This document shows, one piece after another, positions 7,168-17,991 of a stretch of DNA of 64,000 bases. Both the position numbers and the translations under genes were made by a program. A model generated the notes under the pieces. It ran no database searches and was not told the DNA's origin. It was given only the letters and a program-made list of their open reading frames with translations. The stretch's first letter is position 1; the number at the start of each line of letters is the position of its first letter. This DNA comes from Pseudomonadota bacterium (GTDB lineage Bacteria; Pseudomonadota; Alphaproteobacteria; Rhodobacterales; Rhodobacteraceae): assembly GCA_020161615.1 (NCBI GenBank), contig JAIUPD010000001.1, positions 310,001-374,000 on the forward strand. Direction: 5' to 3'.

Positions 7168-7749
7168 TCAGCGCAAGGGCAGGGCGGCGCCCTGCACGAG
7201 CGCCAGCGCTTGCGCGGTCAGGCCGTCGAGGTCCAGCGCCCCCCCGGGCCGGTACCAGAAGCTGGTCCAGGCCAGCGCGCCATGCAGGAATTGCCGCAGG
7301 ACCGCGGGGTCCATCGCGCCCCCCGCCTCGGCCAGCACTTGGTCCCAGAGCGCGAAATAGGCGCCGCGTCCGTCCAGCAGCACCGCCTGGCGGTCCGCCG
7401 ACAGCGCGCGCCATTCGTGGAACAGCACGGCCGTCGCATCGGCGGCCGGGCCGTGCAGATAGGTCAGCTCGACGGCGATCAGGGCGCGGAGACGGGCCTC
7501 CCCCCCTTCGGCGCGGGAGAGTTCGGCGCGCAGATCGGCCAGCATCGCCGCAATCACCCGTTCCATCACCGCGAAGAGCATCTCTTCCTTCGAGCGGACA
7601 TGGTGGAAGAGCGAGCCCGAGAGGATTCCCACCTCGGCCCCGATCTCGCGCACCGTGGTCGCGGCATAGCCCTGCCGGCGGAACAGCCGGGCCGCGGCGG
7701 CGAGCAGCCGGTCGCGGGGTTTGTCGGGGTCGAAAAGCGGCGCCTGCAT
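7168..7749 (-). CDS. TetR/AcrR-family transcriptional regulator
   Basis: 193 aa (ATG 7749; a TTG six bases upstream is possible). Residues ~12-58 form the TetR DNA-binding domain: RDRLLAAAARLFRRQGYAATTVREIG, then the recognition helix region ILSGSLFHHVRSKEEML. The C-terminal ligand domain is Ala/Leu-rich with several Trp. It is divergent from the BKACE gene, and a TetR-like palindrome (7785-7800) lies between them, so it probably represses itself and the BKACE gene, perhaps also the downstream acyl-CoA carboxylase operon. The effector is unknown but an acyl-CoA is a reasonable guess from the context. Confidence 0.88.
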   Translation of the reverse strand: MQAPLFDPDKPRDRLLAAAARLFRRQGYAATTVREIGAEVGILSGSLFHHVRSKEEMLFAVMERVIAAMLADLRAELSRAEGGEARLRALIAVELTYLHGPAADATAVLFHEWRALSADRQAVLLDGRGAYFALWDQVLAEAGGAMDPAVLRQFLHGALAWTSFWYRPGGALDLDGLTAQALALVQGAALPLR

Positions 7750-7784
7750 GGACAAGGTCTAGCCCGTGACGTGGCGGAAGACAA

Positions 7785-7800
7785 CCAAGCGCTTGCTTGG
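7785..7800. promoter_or_regulatory. Probable TetR operator between the divergent regulator and BKACE genes
   Basis: CCAAGC-GCTT-GCTTGG is a perfect 6-bp inverted repeat with a 4-base centre, lying 35 bases upstream of the regulator ATG and 43 bases upstream of the BKACE ATG. Palindromes of the type CCAAGCN4GCTTGG are common targets of TetR regulators of fatty-acid and branched-chain acyl-CoA catabolism. Binding is inferred. Confidence 0.6.
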
Positions 7801-7843
7801 GGTGTCGGCGAGGGGTTAGGCTGACCGAAACGGGGAGGAGCCG

Positions 7844-8704
7844 ATGCCCGAGAAGGCGATCATCACCTGCGCGCTGACCGGGGTGCTGACCGATCCGCGC
7901 GCCCATCCGGTGCCGGTGACGCCCGCCGAGCTGGCGTCGAGCGCGCGCGAAGCCTGGGAAGCCGGCGCGGTCTGCATGCATGTGCATTTCCGCCAGCAGG
8001 GCGCGGGGCGGGGGCATCTGCCCTCATGGGACCCCGCGCTGGCGGTCGAGGTGGCCGAGGCGATCCGCGAGGCCTGCCCGGGGGTGATCCTGAATTTCAC
8101 CACCGGTGTCGTCGGCCGCGACCAGTCGGGGCCGATGGCCTGCCTGAGGGCGGGAAAGCCCGAGATCGCCGCCTGCAACGCGGGCTCGCTCAACTACCTG
8201 AAAACGCGCGCGGATGGCGCCTGGGCCTGGCCGCCGATGCTGTTCGACAACCCGGTCGAGAAAGTGGCCGAGATCGTTGCCGCGATGGCCGAAACCGGCA
8301 CGAAGCCCGAGTTCGAATGCTTCGACACCGGGATCGTCCGTTCGGTGGCGATGTTCGTCGAGAATGGGATGGTCGCCCGCCCGCAGGTGAATTTCGTGAT
8401 GGGCGTGGCCTCGGGCATGCCGGCGGACCCGGATCTGTTGCCCCTGCTGCTGAAATATCGGCCCGAGGGATGCCCCTGGCAAGCAACGGTCATCGGCCGG
8501 GCCGAGGTCTGGGACCTGCACCGCAGCGCCGCCGAATTGGGCGGGCATCTCCGTACGGGGCTCGAGGATACGTTCTATCTGCCGGACGGCGCGCGTGCCA
8601 CGGGCAATGGCGCGCTGGTTGCCGCCCTGGCACGGGTCGCGGGCGAGGCGGGGCGTTCGCTCGCCTCGGCCGATGAGGCGCGGGCGATCTGGGGGCTGGC
8701 GTGA
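7844..8704 (+). CDS. BKACE-family beta-keto acid cleavage enzyme (DUF849)
   Basis: 286 aa. The BKACE family are zinc TIM-barrel enzymes that split a beta-keto acid with acetyl-CoA, giving acetoacetate and a CoA ester; the prototype is Kce of lysine fermentation. Seen here: KAIITCALTG N-terminal strand, VCMHVHFR (zinc-binding HxH), ILNFTTG, EFECFDTG (Glu near the metal), NFVMG, and the C-terminal RTGLEDTFYLPDG loop. HVHFRQQGAGRGH replaces the more usual HVHxRxxxGxxxxD pattern only slightly. A GGGGAGGAG ribosome site precedes the ATG. Substrate cannot be read from sequence; carnitine, dehydrocarnitine and several beta-keto acids are known for relatives. Confidence 0.9.
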   Translation: MPEKAIITCALTGVLTDPRAHPVPVTPAELASSAREAWEAGAVCMHVHFRQQGAGRGHLPSWDPALAVEVAEAIREACPGVILNFTTGVVGRDQSGPMACLRAGKPEIAACNAGSLNYLKTRADGAWAWPPMLFDNPVEKVAEIVAAMAETGTKPEFECFDTGIVRSVAMFVENGMVARPQVNFVMGVASGMPADPDLLPLLLKYRPEGCPWQATVIGRAEVWDLHRSAAELGGHLRTGLEDTFYLPDGARATGNGALVAALARVAGEAGRSLASADEARAIWGLA

Positions 8705-8790
8705 GGGAGGCGGCGCGCCTCACCCCCATTGAGGGGGTTCGGCGCGCCTCGGGGGGCTGTCTGCCCCCCGCCGGGGCCGTGCCGGCCCCG

Positions 8791-8821
8791 CCCCCCGAGG
8801 ATATTTGTGGCGCAAAGATGA
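8791..8821 (+). repeat. Dispersed intergenic repeat, copy 1 (GAGGATATTTG type)
   Basis: CCCCCCGAGGATATTTG followed by a CAAAGATGA-like end, in the gap between the BKACE and carboxylase genes. The same core recurs at 24136, 24191 (inverted) and 54708, and a variant occurs at 14232 and 62137. Confidence 0.6.
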
Positions 8822-8831
8822 GGGGGCGCTG

Positions 8832-10436
8832 GTGGCGGTTCTGAGCGCATCATGCGAGGCGGGGAGCGAGGCTTTCGCGGCGAATGCGGCGGCGATGGCG
8901 GCGGCCTGGGCGCCGGTTCTGGCGGTGCGGGAGGCGGTCGAGGCGGCGGCCGAGGCGGTGCGCGACCGTTACGCCCGGCGCGGGCAATTGTTGCCGCGCG
9001 AGCGGCTGGCCCTGCTGCTCGACCCCGGCGCGCCCTGGCTGGAGCTTTGTCCCTATGCCGGCTGGAAGCGCTATGGCGACAAGGACGGGACCGGGGCGGG
9101 CGCCGGCGCAATCGCCGGGATCGGGCGGATCGAGGGACGCTCCTGCGTCGTGGTGGTCGACAATTTCGCCGTGAAGGGCGGGACGGTGACGCCGGACGGG
9201 CTGGCCAAGAAGCTGCGGTTGCAGGAGGTGGCGCGGGAGAACCGGCTGCCGCTGGTCTCGCTCAGCCAGTCGGGCGGGGCCAATCTGCAATACGCGCATG
9301 AGGTCTTCATTCCCGGCGGCCGGGGCTTTGCCAATCAGGCGCGGCTTTCGGCGCTGGGCATCCCGCAGGTGACGGTGGTGCATGGCTCGGCCACCGCGGG
9401 CGGGGCCTATCAGCCGGGGCTTTCCGATTACGTCATCATGGTGCGGGGGCAGGCGACGATGTATCTGGCCGGCCCGCCCTTGCTGAAGGCGGCGACCGGC
9501 GAGGTGGCGACGGACGAGGATCTGGGCGGCGCGGCGATGCATACCCAGGTCTCGGGCGTCGGCGATTACCTGGCCGAGGATGACGCGGACGGGATCCGTC
9601 TGGCGCGGGCGGTGATCGCCGCGCTTCCCTGGCCCCGGGACGCAGGCGCGGGGGCGGTCGAGGCACCCTTGTTCCCGGCCTCGGACCTCATGGGGCTGGT
9701 GCCGGCCGATCCCAAGCAGCCCTATGATTGCCGCGAGATCATCGCGCGGCTGGTGGACGGGTCCGATTTCCTCGACTTCAAGCCGGAGTATGATGCGGCG
9801 ACGCTCTGCGGCCATGCCCGGATCGAGGGGCATGCGGTGGGCATCCTCGGCAATAACGGGCCCATCACCGCGCAGGGGGCGGCCAAGGCCGGGCAGTTCA
9901 TCCAGCTTTGCGATCAGGCCGCTATCCCCCTCTTGTTCCTGCACAATACCACCGGGTTTCTGGTGGGCACCGAGCCCGAGCGGGCCGGGATCATCAAGCA
10001 TGGCTCAAAGATGATCCAGGCGGTGGCCAATGCCCGGGTGCCGAAGCTCTCGGTTGTCGTGGGCGGCAGCTATGGCGCGGGGAATTACGCCATGTGCGGG
10101 CGGGGATTCGATCCGCGGTTCCTCTTCGCCTGGCCGAATGCGCGGACCTCGGTCATGGGGCCGGCGCAGGCGGGGCAGGTGATGCGGATCGTGACCGAGG
10201 CCGCGATGCAGCGGGCGGGGGCGGTGGACGCCGCGAAGCTCGACGCGCTGGAACAGGGGACGGCGACGATGCTGGCCGAGGCGACGACGGCGCTCGCCTC
10301 CTCGGCCCGGCTGGAGGATGACGGGATCATCGACCCGCGCCAGACGCGGGAGATTCTGGGGCTGGTGCTGGGGCTGATCGCCAGCGAAGGTGCGCGGGTC
10401 ACGCGGCCGTCGACCTTCGGGGTGGCCCGGCTATGA
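8832..10436 (+). CDS. Acyl-CoA carboxylase beta (carboxyltransferase) subunit
   Basis: Start set at GTG 8832 because AGGGGG lies six bases upstream; this gives 534 aa, the usual size of methylcrotonyl-/geranyl-CoA carboxylase beta subunits, whereas GTG 8805 adds nine residues from the intergenic repeat. Two carboxyltransferase domains are clear: N-terminal with RERLALLLDPG, GTVTPDGLAKKLR, LSQSGGANLQ and GSATAGGAYQPGLSDY; C-terminal with GNNGPITAQGAAKAGQFIQLC, FLHNTTGFLVG and GGSYGAGNYAMCGRGFDPRF. It transfers carboxyl from carboxybiotin to an acyl-CoA in the cytosol. The stop overlaps the alpha-subunit ATG (ATGA). MCC-like versus geranyl-CoA-like specificity is not settled by reading. Confidence 0.92.
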   Translation: MAVLSASCEAGSEAFAANAAAMAAAWAPVLAVREAVEAAAEAVRDRYARRGQLLPRERLALLLDPGAPWLELCPYAGWKRYGDKDGTGAGAGAIAGIGRIEGRSCVVVVDNFAVKGGTVTPDGLAKKLRLQEVARENRLPLVSLSQSGGANLQYAHEVFIPGGRGFANQARLSALGIPQVTVVHGSATAGGAYQPGLSDYVIMVRGQATMYLAGPPLLKAATGEVATDEDLGGAAMHTQVSGVGDYLAEDDADGIRLARAVIAALPWPRDAGAGAVEAPLFPASDLMGLVPADPKQPYDCREIIARLVDGSDFLDFKPEYDAATLCGHARIEGHAVGILGNNGPITAQGAAKAGQFIQLCDQAAIPLLFLHNTTGFLVGTEPERAGIIKHGSKMIQAVANARVPKLSVVVGGSYGAGNYAMCGRGFDPRFLFAWPNARTSVMGPAQAGQVMRIVTEAAMQRAGAVDAAKLDALEQGTATMLAEATTALASSARLEDDGIIDPRQTREILGLVLGLIASEGARVTRPSTFGVARL

Positions 10437-12289
10437 GGGTGCTGGTTGCCAACCGGGGAGAGATCGCGCTCAGGGTCATGCGGACCGCGCGGGCGCTGGG
10501 ATACGGCTGCGTCGCCGTGCATGCGCCGGGCGAGGGCGCCGCGCCGCACGCGCGGGCGGCGGATCTGGCGGTGGAGGTGCCCACCTATCTGGACGCGGCA
10601 GCGGTGATCGCCGCGGCCCGGGCGACGGGCGCCGGGATGGTGCATCCGGGCTACGGGTTCCTGTCGGAAAACGCCGGTTTCGCAAGGGCCTGCGCCGAGG
10701 CGGGGTTGATCTTCGTCGGCCCCTCGCCCGAAGCCATCGCGCTGATGGGCGACAAGGGGCGGGCCAAGGACGCGGCCGCGGCGGCGGGGGTGCCGGTCCT
10801 GCCCGGCGGCGGGCCGGAGGCGGCGCCGGCCATCGGCGTGCCGCTGATGGTCAAGGCGGCGCTGGGTGGCGGCGGCAAGGGGATGCGGCTGGTAACGGAT
10901 CTGGCCAACCTGCCCGAGGCGCTGGACCGCGCCGCCTCGGAGGCGCTGAAGAGCTTCGGCGACGGCACGCTGATCGTCGAGAAGGCGCTGCTCAATCCGC
11001 GCCATATCGAGGTGCAGGTCTTCGGCGACCAACACGGAAATACCGTCCATCTGGGCGAGCGCGATTGCTCGATCCAGCGGCGCCACCAGAAGGTGGTCGA
11101 GGAAGCGCCGTCGCCTGCCGTGGACCCGGATCTGCGTCAGCGGATGGGGGCGGCGGCGGTCGCCCTGGCCCGGGCCTGCGGCTATGTCGGGGCGGGGACG
11201 GTGGAATTCCTGCTGGAAGACGGGGCCTTCTGGTTTCTGGAGATGAACACCCGGCTGCAGGTCGAACATCCGGTGACCGAGGCGATCACCGGCCTCGATC
11301 TGGTCGAATGGCAATTCCGGGTGGCGCGGGGCGAGGCGCTGCCGCTGCGACAGGAGGAGGTCGCACTCAGGGGCCATGCTATCGAGGTGCGGCTCTATGC
11401 CGAGGATCCGGCGAACGGCTTCCTGCCGCAGAGCGGCACTGTGCTGGCCTGGCGGCCGGGGGCGGGGCTGCGCTCGGACGATGCGCTGGAGCGGGGGCTG
11501 GCGGTGGGCGCGGGGTTCGACCCGATGCTGGCCAAGTTGATCGCCCGGGGCGAGACGCGCGAGGCGGCGCGTCAGGCGCTGGCCGAGGGGCTGGCGCGAA
11601 CCGAATTGCTGGGGCTGCGGACGAATCTGCCCTTCCTGCGGCAGGTGATCGAGCATCCGGTCTTCGTGGCCGGGCAAGCGACCACCGGCTTCCTGACCCG
11701 CGATTTCACCCTGTCGCTGCCCGAGCCGGACCCGGCCCTGTTGGCGCTCGCCGTGCTGGTGCTGGCCGGGGCGCCGGCGCCGCGCTTCGGTTTCAGCACC
11801 GGACCGGCGCCCCGGCTGATCCGACGGTTCGAGACCGGGAGCGGCCCGGCCGAAGTTTCGCTGACCCTTGACGGGCCTGCGGCGATCATGCCCGACGGGC
11901 GCCGGATCACGCTGGAATCGCGGGATAAAACCCATGTTCGCGCCCGCATCGACGGCATCGCCCGCGACCTGCCCTATGCGTGGGACGGGGCGGCGCTGCA
12001 TCTGGGCGACCTCACTCTTACCGACATTACGCTCGCGCCCGCGGCTGCGCGGGACGAGGGCGGCGACGGGCGGGTTCTGGCGCCCATGGCGGGCAGCGTC
12101 GTACAGGTGCTGGTGGCCGAGGGCGCCCGGGTCGAGAAGGGCCAGACCCTCGCCGTGCTGGAAGCGATGAAGATGGAACACCCGCTGCGCGCGCCGCAGT
12201 CCGGCCGCGTCACGGCGCTGAGGCTGACTCCGGGCGCGCAGGTTCGCGCCCGTCAAACCCTGATCGAAATCGCCGCGGAGGAACCATGA
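10433..12289 (+). CDS. Acyl-CoA carboxylase alpha subunit (biotin carboxylase plus biotin carrier)
   Basis: 618 aa. Biotin carboxylase domain at residues ~1-445: RVLVANRGEIALRVMRTA, HPGYGFLSENAGFA, the ATP-grasp glycine loop GGGGKGMRLV, EKALLNPRHIEVQVFGD, RDCSIQRRHQKVVEEAPSP, EMNTRLQVEHPVTE. A linker (BT-like) region follows, and the C-terminal biotinyl domain ends with EAMKMEHPL, where K580 is the biotin attachment site. It makes carboxybiotin from ATP and bicarbonate for the beta subunit encoded immediately upstream. Four-base overlaps on both sides (10433, 12286) show translational coupling with the beta subunit and the GST-like gene. Confidence 0.93.
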   Translation: MRVLVANRGEIALRVMRTARALGYGCVAVHAPGEGAAPHARAADLAVEVPTYLDAAAVIAAARATGAGMVHPGYGFLSENAGFARACAEAGLIFVGPSPEAIALMGDKGRAKDAAAAAGVPVLPGGGPEAAPAIGVPLMVKAALGGGGKGMRLVTDLANLPEALDRAASEALKSFGDGTLIVEKALLNPRHIEVQVFGDQHGNTVHLGERDCSIQRRHQKVVEEAPSPAVDPDLRQRMGAAAVALARACGYVGAGTVEFLLEDGAFWFLEMNTRLQVEHPVTEAITGLDLVEWQFRVARGEALPLRQEEVALRGHAIEVRLYAEDPANGFLPQSGTVLAWRPGAGLRSDDALERGLAVGAGFDPMLAKLIARGETREAARQALAEGLARTELLGLRTNLPFLRQVIEHPVFVAGQATTGFLTRDFTLSLPEPDPALLALAVLVLAGAPAPRFGFSTGPAPRLIRRFETGSGPAEVSLTLDGPAAIMPDGRRITLESRDKTHVRARIDGIARDLPYAWDGAALHLGDLTLTDITLAPAAARDEGGDGRVLAPMAGSVVQVLVAEGARVEKGQTLAVLEAMKMEHPLRAPQSGRVTALRLTPGAQVRARQTLIEIAAEEP

Positions 12290-12915
12290 TCGAACTCTGG
12301 CATTGCAAGGATTCCCGCTCGCTCCGCGCGCTCTGGACGCTCGAGGAGCTGGGGCTGGACTACCGCCTGCACCTGCTCCAATTCCCGCCCCGGCTGACCG
12401 ATCCCGGCTATACCGCGATCAACCCCCTGGGCACCGTGCCCTATCTGACGGATGGCGCGACGCGGATGACCGAATCCTCGGCCATCGCGCATTATCTGGC
12501 GCGGCGCTATGGCGAGGGCACGCTGGCTGTCGCGCCCGAGGATGCGGCCTATGGTGACTGGCTGAACTGGCTCTACCATTCCGACGCGACGCTGACCTTT
12601 CCGCAGACGCTGCTGCTGCGCTATGGACGCTTCGAGCCCAAGGATCGCCGCCAGCCGCAGGTGGTCGAGGATTATACGCAATGGTTCTTCGCGCGGCTGA
12701 AACTGGTGAATGCACGGCTTGAGAGCCATGAATATCTCGCCGCAGACCGGTTTACCGCCGCTGACATTGCCGTGGGCTACGCGCTCTATCTGGCCGAGAC
12801 GATCGGCCTTGGTGCGTCGCTGAAACCGCAGACCCGCGCCTATCTCGACCGGCTGACCGCGCGTCCCGCTTTCCAACGGGCCAACGCGCAGGGTGCGCCG
12901 TCGCTGGGGGGATGA
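12286..12915 (+). CDS. Glutathione S-transferase-like protein in the acyl-CoA carboxylase operon
   Basis: 209 aa. Thioredoxin-like N-terminal domain (residues 1-78): IELWHCKDSRSLRALWTLEELGLDY, NPLGTVPYLTDG with the cis-Pro, and ESSAIAHYLARRYG, the glutathione-binding ESxAI motif. The helical C-terminal domain ends FTAADIAVGYALYLAETIGLG (the N-capping box) and AYLDRLTARPAFQRA. The position normally held by a catalytic Ser/Cys/Tyr is near CKDSRS. ATGA overlaps couple it to both the carboxylase and the dehydrogenase genes. A GST inside such an operon suggests handling of an electrophilic intermediate, but that is inference. Confidence 0.88.
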   Translation: MIELWHCKDSRSLRALWTLEELGLDYRLHLLQFPPRLTDPGYTAINPLGTVPYLTDGATRMTESSAIAHYLARRYGEGTLAVAPEDAAYGDWLNWLYHSDATLTFPQTLLLRYGRFEPKDRRQPQVVEDYTQWFFARLKLVNARLESHEYLAADRFTAADIAVGYALYLAETIGLGASLKPQTRAYLDRLTARPAFQRANAQGAPSLGG

Positions 12916-14102
12916 GCATGCAATTCGACCTGACCGACGAGCAGCGCGCCCTCTACGACGCTGCCTTCCGCTACGCCGAGGCCGAGCTTCACCCGCTTTT
13001 CGCCCGGATGGATGACGAGGATTGGTTTCCCCCCGATCTGATCGCGCGGCTGGGCGCGGATGGCTATTGCGGGCTGACGGCACCCGCGGATCTGGGCGGG
13101 TCGGGGATGGATCTGATTTCGGCCGGGCTGGTCGGCGAGGCTTTCGGCTATTGGAACACCAATGCCGCCTTCATCTGGGGGCCGCACGAAAACCTCTGCC
13201 TCAACAACATCTTGCGCAACGGCACGCCCGAGCAGATCGCCCGTTTCGTGCCCGACCTGATCGCGGGGCGCAAGATCGGCGCGCTGGGCCTGACCGAGCC
13301 CGGGGCGGGATCCGACGCTTTGGGCTCGATGGCTTTGCGGGCGGTGCGGGACGGGGATGATTACCTGCTGACCGGGCGCAAGATGTTCATCTCGAACGGG
13401 CCGGTCGCGGATCTGGTGCTGACCTATGCCAAGACCGCGCCCGAGGCCGGGGCCAAGGGCATCTCGGCCTTCGTGGTCGAGACGGCGACGCCCGGCTTCT
13501 CGGTCGCCCAGCAATTGACCAAGATGGGCTGGCGGGGCTGCCCCACGGGCGAGTTGGTCTTCGACGGCGTGCGGGTGCCGGCGGCGAACCTGTTGGGGGC
13601 CGAGAACCAGGGGGTGGGCATCGTCATGTCGGGCCTCGACATCGAGCGCGCCTTCCTCGGCACGCCCTATCTGGGGGCGGCACAGCGCTGCCTGGACCTG
13701 TCCCTCGATTTCGCCGCGACGCGCCGGCAGTTCGGTCGGCCGATCGGCAGTTTCCAGATGATCCAGTCGCATCTGGCCGAGATGTCGGCGGCGCTGGAAG
13801 CGGCGCGTGCCTATACCTACCAGGCGCTGGCCGCCTGCGACGCCCTGCGCCGGGGTGAGGGCGGGCGCGGTCGCGTGCACCAGCTCTGCGCCGGGGCGGT
13901 GATGAACGGGGCGGCGATGATCGCCAGGGTGACGGATCTGGCGGTGCAGATCCACGGCGGATCGGGGTTTGTCTGGGAGACCGAGGTGAACCGCCACTAT
14001 CGCAACGCAAGAATCGCCTCGCTGGGGGGCGGGACGACCGAGGTGCGGAAGCTGATCATCGCCGAGGAATTGTTCCGCGCCCGGGGGCTTCGGCTGGGCT
14101 GA
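12912..14102 (+). CDS. Acyl-CoA dehydrogenase
   Basis: 396 aa, the standard length for the FAD-dependent acyl-CoA dehydrogenase family. Visible landmarks: LTDEQRALYDAAFRYAEAEL helix, GLTEPGAGSDALGSMALRA and KMFISNGPVADLVLTYAK (FAD/substrate signatures), FGRPIGSFQMIQSHLAEM, and QIHGGSGFVWETEVNRHYRNARIASLGGGTTEVRKLIIAEEL. It would introduce the alpha-beta double bond that makes a substrate for a carboxylase of the MCC/GCC type, in line with the operon. ATG 12912 overlaps the GST stop; a second ATG is at 12918. Exact substrate unknown. Confidence 0.92.
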   Translation: MSMQFDLTDEQRALYDAAFRYAEAELHPLFARMDDEDWFPPDLIARLGADGYCGLTAPADLGGSGMDLISAGLVGEAFGYWNTNAAFIWGPHENLCLNNILRNGTPEQIARFVPDLIAGRKIGALGLTEPGAGSDALGSMALRAVRDGDDYLLTGRKMFISNGPVADLVLTYAKTAPEAGAKGISAFVVETATPGFSVAQQLTKMGWRGCPTGELVFDGVRVPAANLLGAENQGVGIVMSGLDIERAFLGTPYLGAAQRCLDLSLDFAATRRQFGRPIGSFQMIQSHLAEMSAALEAARAYTYQALAACDALRRGEGGRGRVHQLCAGAVMNGAAMIARVTDLAVQIHGGSGFVWETEVNRHYRNARIASLGGGTTEVRKLIIAEELFRARGLRLG

Positions 14103-14212
14103 GCGCGGGCGGGTTGCCTTGCGGTCCCGCTGGTTCAGCGCGAAGCGGCGGGAGGCGCGCTCCCACCCCGCGCGCCTCCCGACGCGGAGAGGGCGGCGCT
14201 TGTTGCGGCCCC

Positions 14213-14260
14213 GGGGGGCCAGCCACCCGGACCCCCCGGCGTATTTTTGGCAAAGTGAGG
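14213..14260 (+). repeat. Dispersed intergenic repeat, copy 2 (GGCGTATTT variant)
   Basis: GGGGGGCCAGCC followed by CCCCCCGGCGTATTTTTGG and GCAAAGTGAGG. The first half (GGGGGGCCAGCC..CCGGACCCCCC) can fold on itself. The same extended form appears at about 62119-62166. Confidence 0.55.
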
Positions 14261-14553
14261 GGAAGGGAGTCTCGTCCCGGTCGGTCGGGCGGGCGGGCTT
14301 CGTCCTCTTCATTCCGCAGATCCTCGGGGGCCAGAACCGCCCGGACGAGGCGGCACGGGTGCCGTGTCTGGTCCGAGCGCCCAGCGCGCCAGCGCGTCGC
14401 CGGACGGGCTGTTGGGCCGAGTGGGGCGACGCGCGATCAGGGGTCGTTCGGTGGACGATGACCCTGGCCCAAGACGGCGCCCCTTCTTCGGCGCGGCGGT
14501 CGCGGGAGGCGAGGGCCTAATCCCTCGTCCCGGCGAGGCCGGGCACGGGCAGG

Positions 14554-14577
14554 AAAAAAGCGCCCCGAGGGGCGCTT
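14554..14577 (-). terminator. Rho-independent terminator of clpA
   Basis: Read on the minus strand: stem AAGCGCCCC / GGGGCGCTT with a 3-base loop, followed by a run of six T (14554-14559 complement). It lies 9 bases after the clpA stop. Confidence 0.8.
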
Positions 14578-14585
14578 TCTCCGGA

Positions 14586-16907
<2,322 letters not shown>

Positions 16908-17143
16908 GTCCTTGCTCCTTCAGATTATGCGGCCGGGGCCGCTTTGTGCGGGTCCGCGACCGTGGGAGGGCGGGGACCCGGGCCACCACAGGGTGGGTCC
17001 ATGTGATTAAACTTTGGTTTTCCCCGCGGCGCTTCAAGTGTTTTCTGCACGAGAAATGCGTCACGATTCAGTTTGCCGCCTTTTCGGGCGGCACCCCGGG
17101 CCCTGAAACCCTTGCGGGACGGGGATCCGGGGTGCCCGCACAA

Positions 17144-17896
17144 TCAGGCGTTGTCCTTCTGGCGACGGATCGCCGCAAAGACGCTGAGGGGATCGGCGCC
17201 CGCAAGCCCGGCGGCGGCTGCCACCTCGGGCAGGTGGCAACGCAGATATGGGTTCAGCAGGCGCTCACTTTCAAGGGTGGTGCCGGTCGTGGGCAGCCCT
17301 TCCTCGGCCAGGCGGGGCAGATCGGCTTGCCGGGCCTTCAGCGCCGGGGCGTCGGGCGCATAGCGGGCGGCAAAGGCGAGGTTGGCGCGGGCGTAATCGT
17401 GGCCGGACAGCACCCGGGTTTCGGCGGGCAGGGCGTTGAAGCGGGCGATGGTGGCGAACATCTGCTCGGCCGTGCCTTCGAAGAGGCGCCCGCAGCCGTG
17501 CGTCATCAGGCTGTCGGCGCTGAACAAGGCCTTCAGTGCCGGGAAATGGAAGGCCACATGGCCCAGGGTATGACCCGGCGCGTCCAGCACCTCGGCCCCG
17601 CCGGGCAGCGTGTCGCCGGGGGCGAAGGCATGGTCCAGGGGCGGCAGGCGGTGGGCATCGGCCTTCGCGCCCCAGACGCTGGCGCCCGTCGCCGCCACGA
17701 TCCCGGGCACGCCGTCGATGTGGTCGTTGTGGTGATGGGTGATGTAGATCCGCGCCAGCCGCCAGCCCCGCTCGGCCAGCCGGGCGAGGATCGGGGCGGC
17801 CTCGGGCGCGTCGATCAGGATCGTGTCGCCGGTCGCCGCGTCATGGACGAGGTAGGCGTAATTGTCCTGAAGACAGCGGATGATCTCGATGGTCAT
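17144..17896 (-). CDS. gloB: Hydroxyacylglutathione hydrolase (glyoxalase II)
   Basis: 250 aa, metallo-beta-lactamase fold. The binuclear metal motif [10 protein letters not shown] is clear, with further ligands H (GHTLGHVAF), D (FSADSLM) and H (LSGHDYA). C-terminal helices carry the Arg/Lys glutathione-binding residues (RLLNPYLRC and the substrate-binding KAR region). It hydrolyses S-lactoylglutathione to lactate and glutathione after glyoxalase I. ATG 17896 is preceded by AGGAG. Divergent from the adjacent methyltransferase, a pairing common in alphaproteobacteria. Confidence 0.94.
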   Translation of the reverse strand: MTIEIIRCLQDNYAYLVHDAATGDTILIDAPEAAPILARLAERGWRLARIYITHHHNDHIDGVPGIVAATGASVWGAKADAHRLPPLDHAFAPGDTLPGGAEVLDAPGHTLGHVAFHFPALKALFSADSLMTHGCGRLFEGTAEQMFATIARFNALPAETRVLSGHDYARANLAFAARYAPDAPALKARQADLPRLAEEGLPTTGTTLESERLLNPYLRCHLPEVAAAAGLAGADPLSVFAAIRRQKDNA

Positions 17897-17991
17897 GGGA
17901 AACTCCTGCGGCGAACTGCGGCAATCGCAGGCTTTGCAAAGCGATTGCGATGGGGCAGGGTGCAGTCTGTCTCAGCCGGCCCCGGGGTTCA

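Larger units (their letters stand above)
14103..14585. other. 483-base intergenic region
   Basis: Lies between convergent acyl-CoA dehydrogenase and clpA. It holds a dispersed repeat (14213-14260) and the clpA terminator (14554-14577). The rest is GC-rich with no credible gene: open frames here are shadows with Arg/Pro/Gly-rich translations and no ribosome sites. Confidence 0.6.

Noticed and set aside
8805-8831. Upstream GTG start (8805) for the carboxylase beta gene
   Set aside because: It would encode part of the dispersed repeat; GTG 8832 has an AGGGGG ribosome site and gives the family's usual length.
16908-17143. RpoH-type heat-shock promoter for clpA (CTTGAAG on the minus strand near 17037)
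   Set aside because: The -35-like element is reasonable but no matching -10 is at a suitable distance, so it is not reported.
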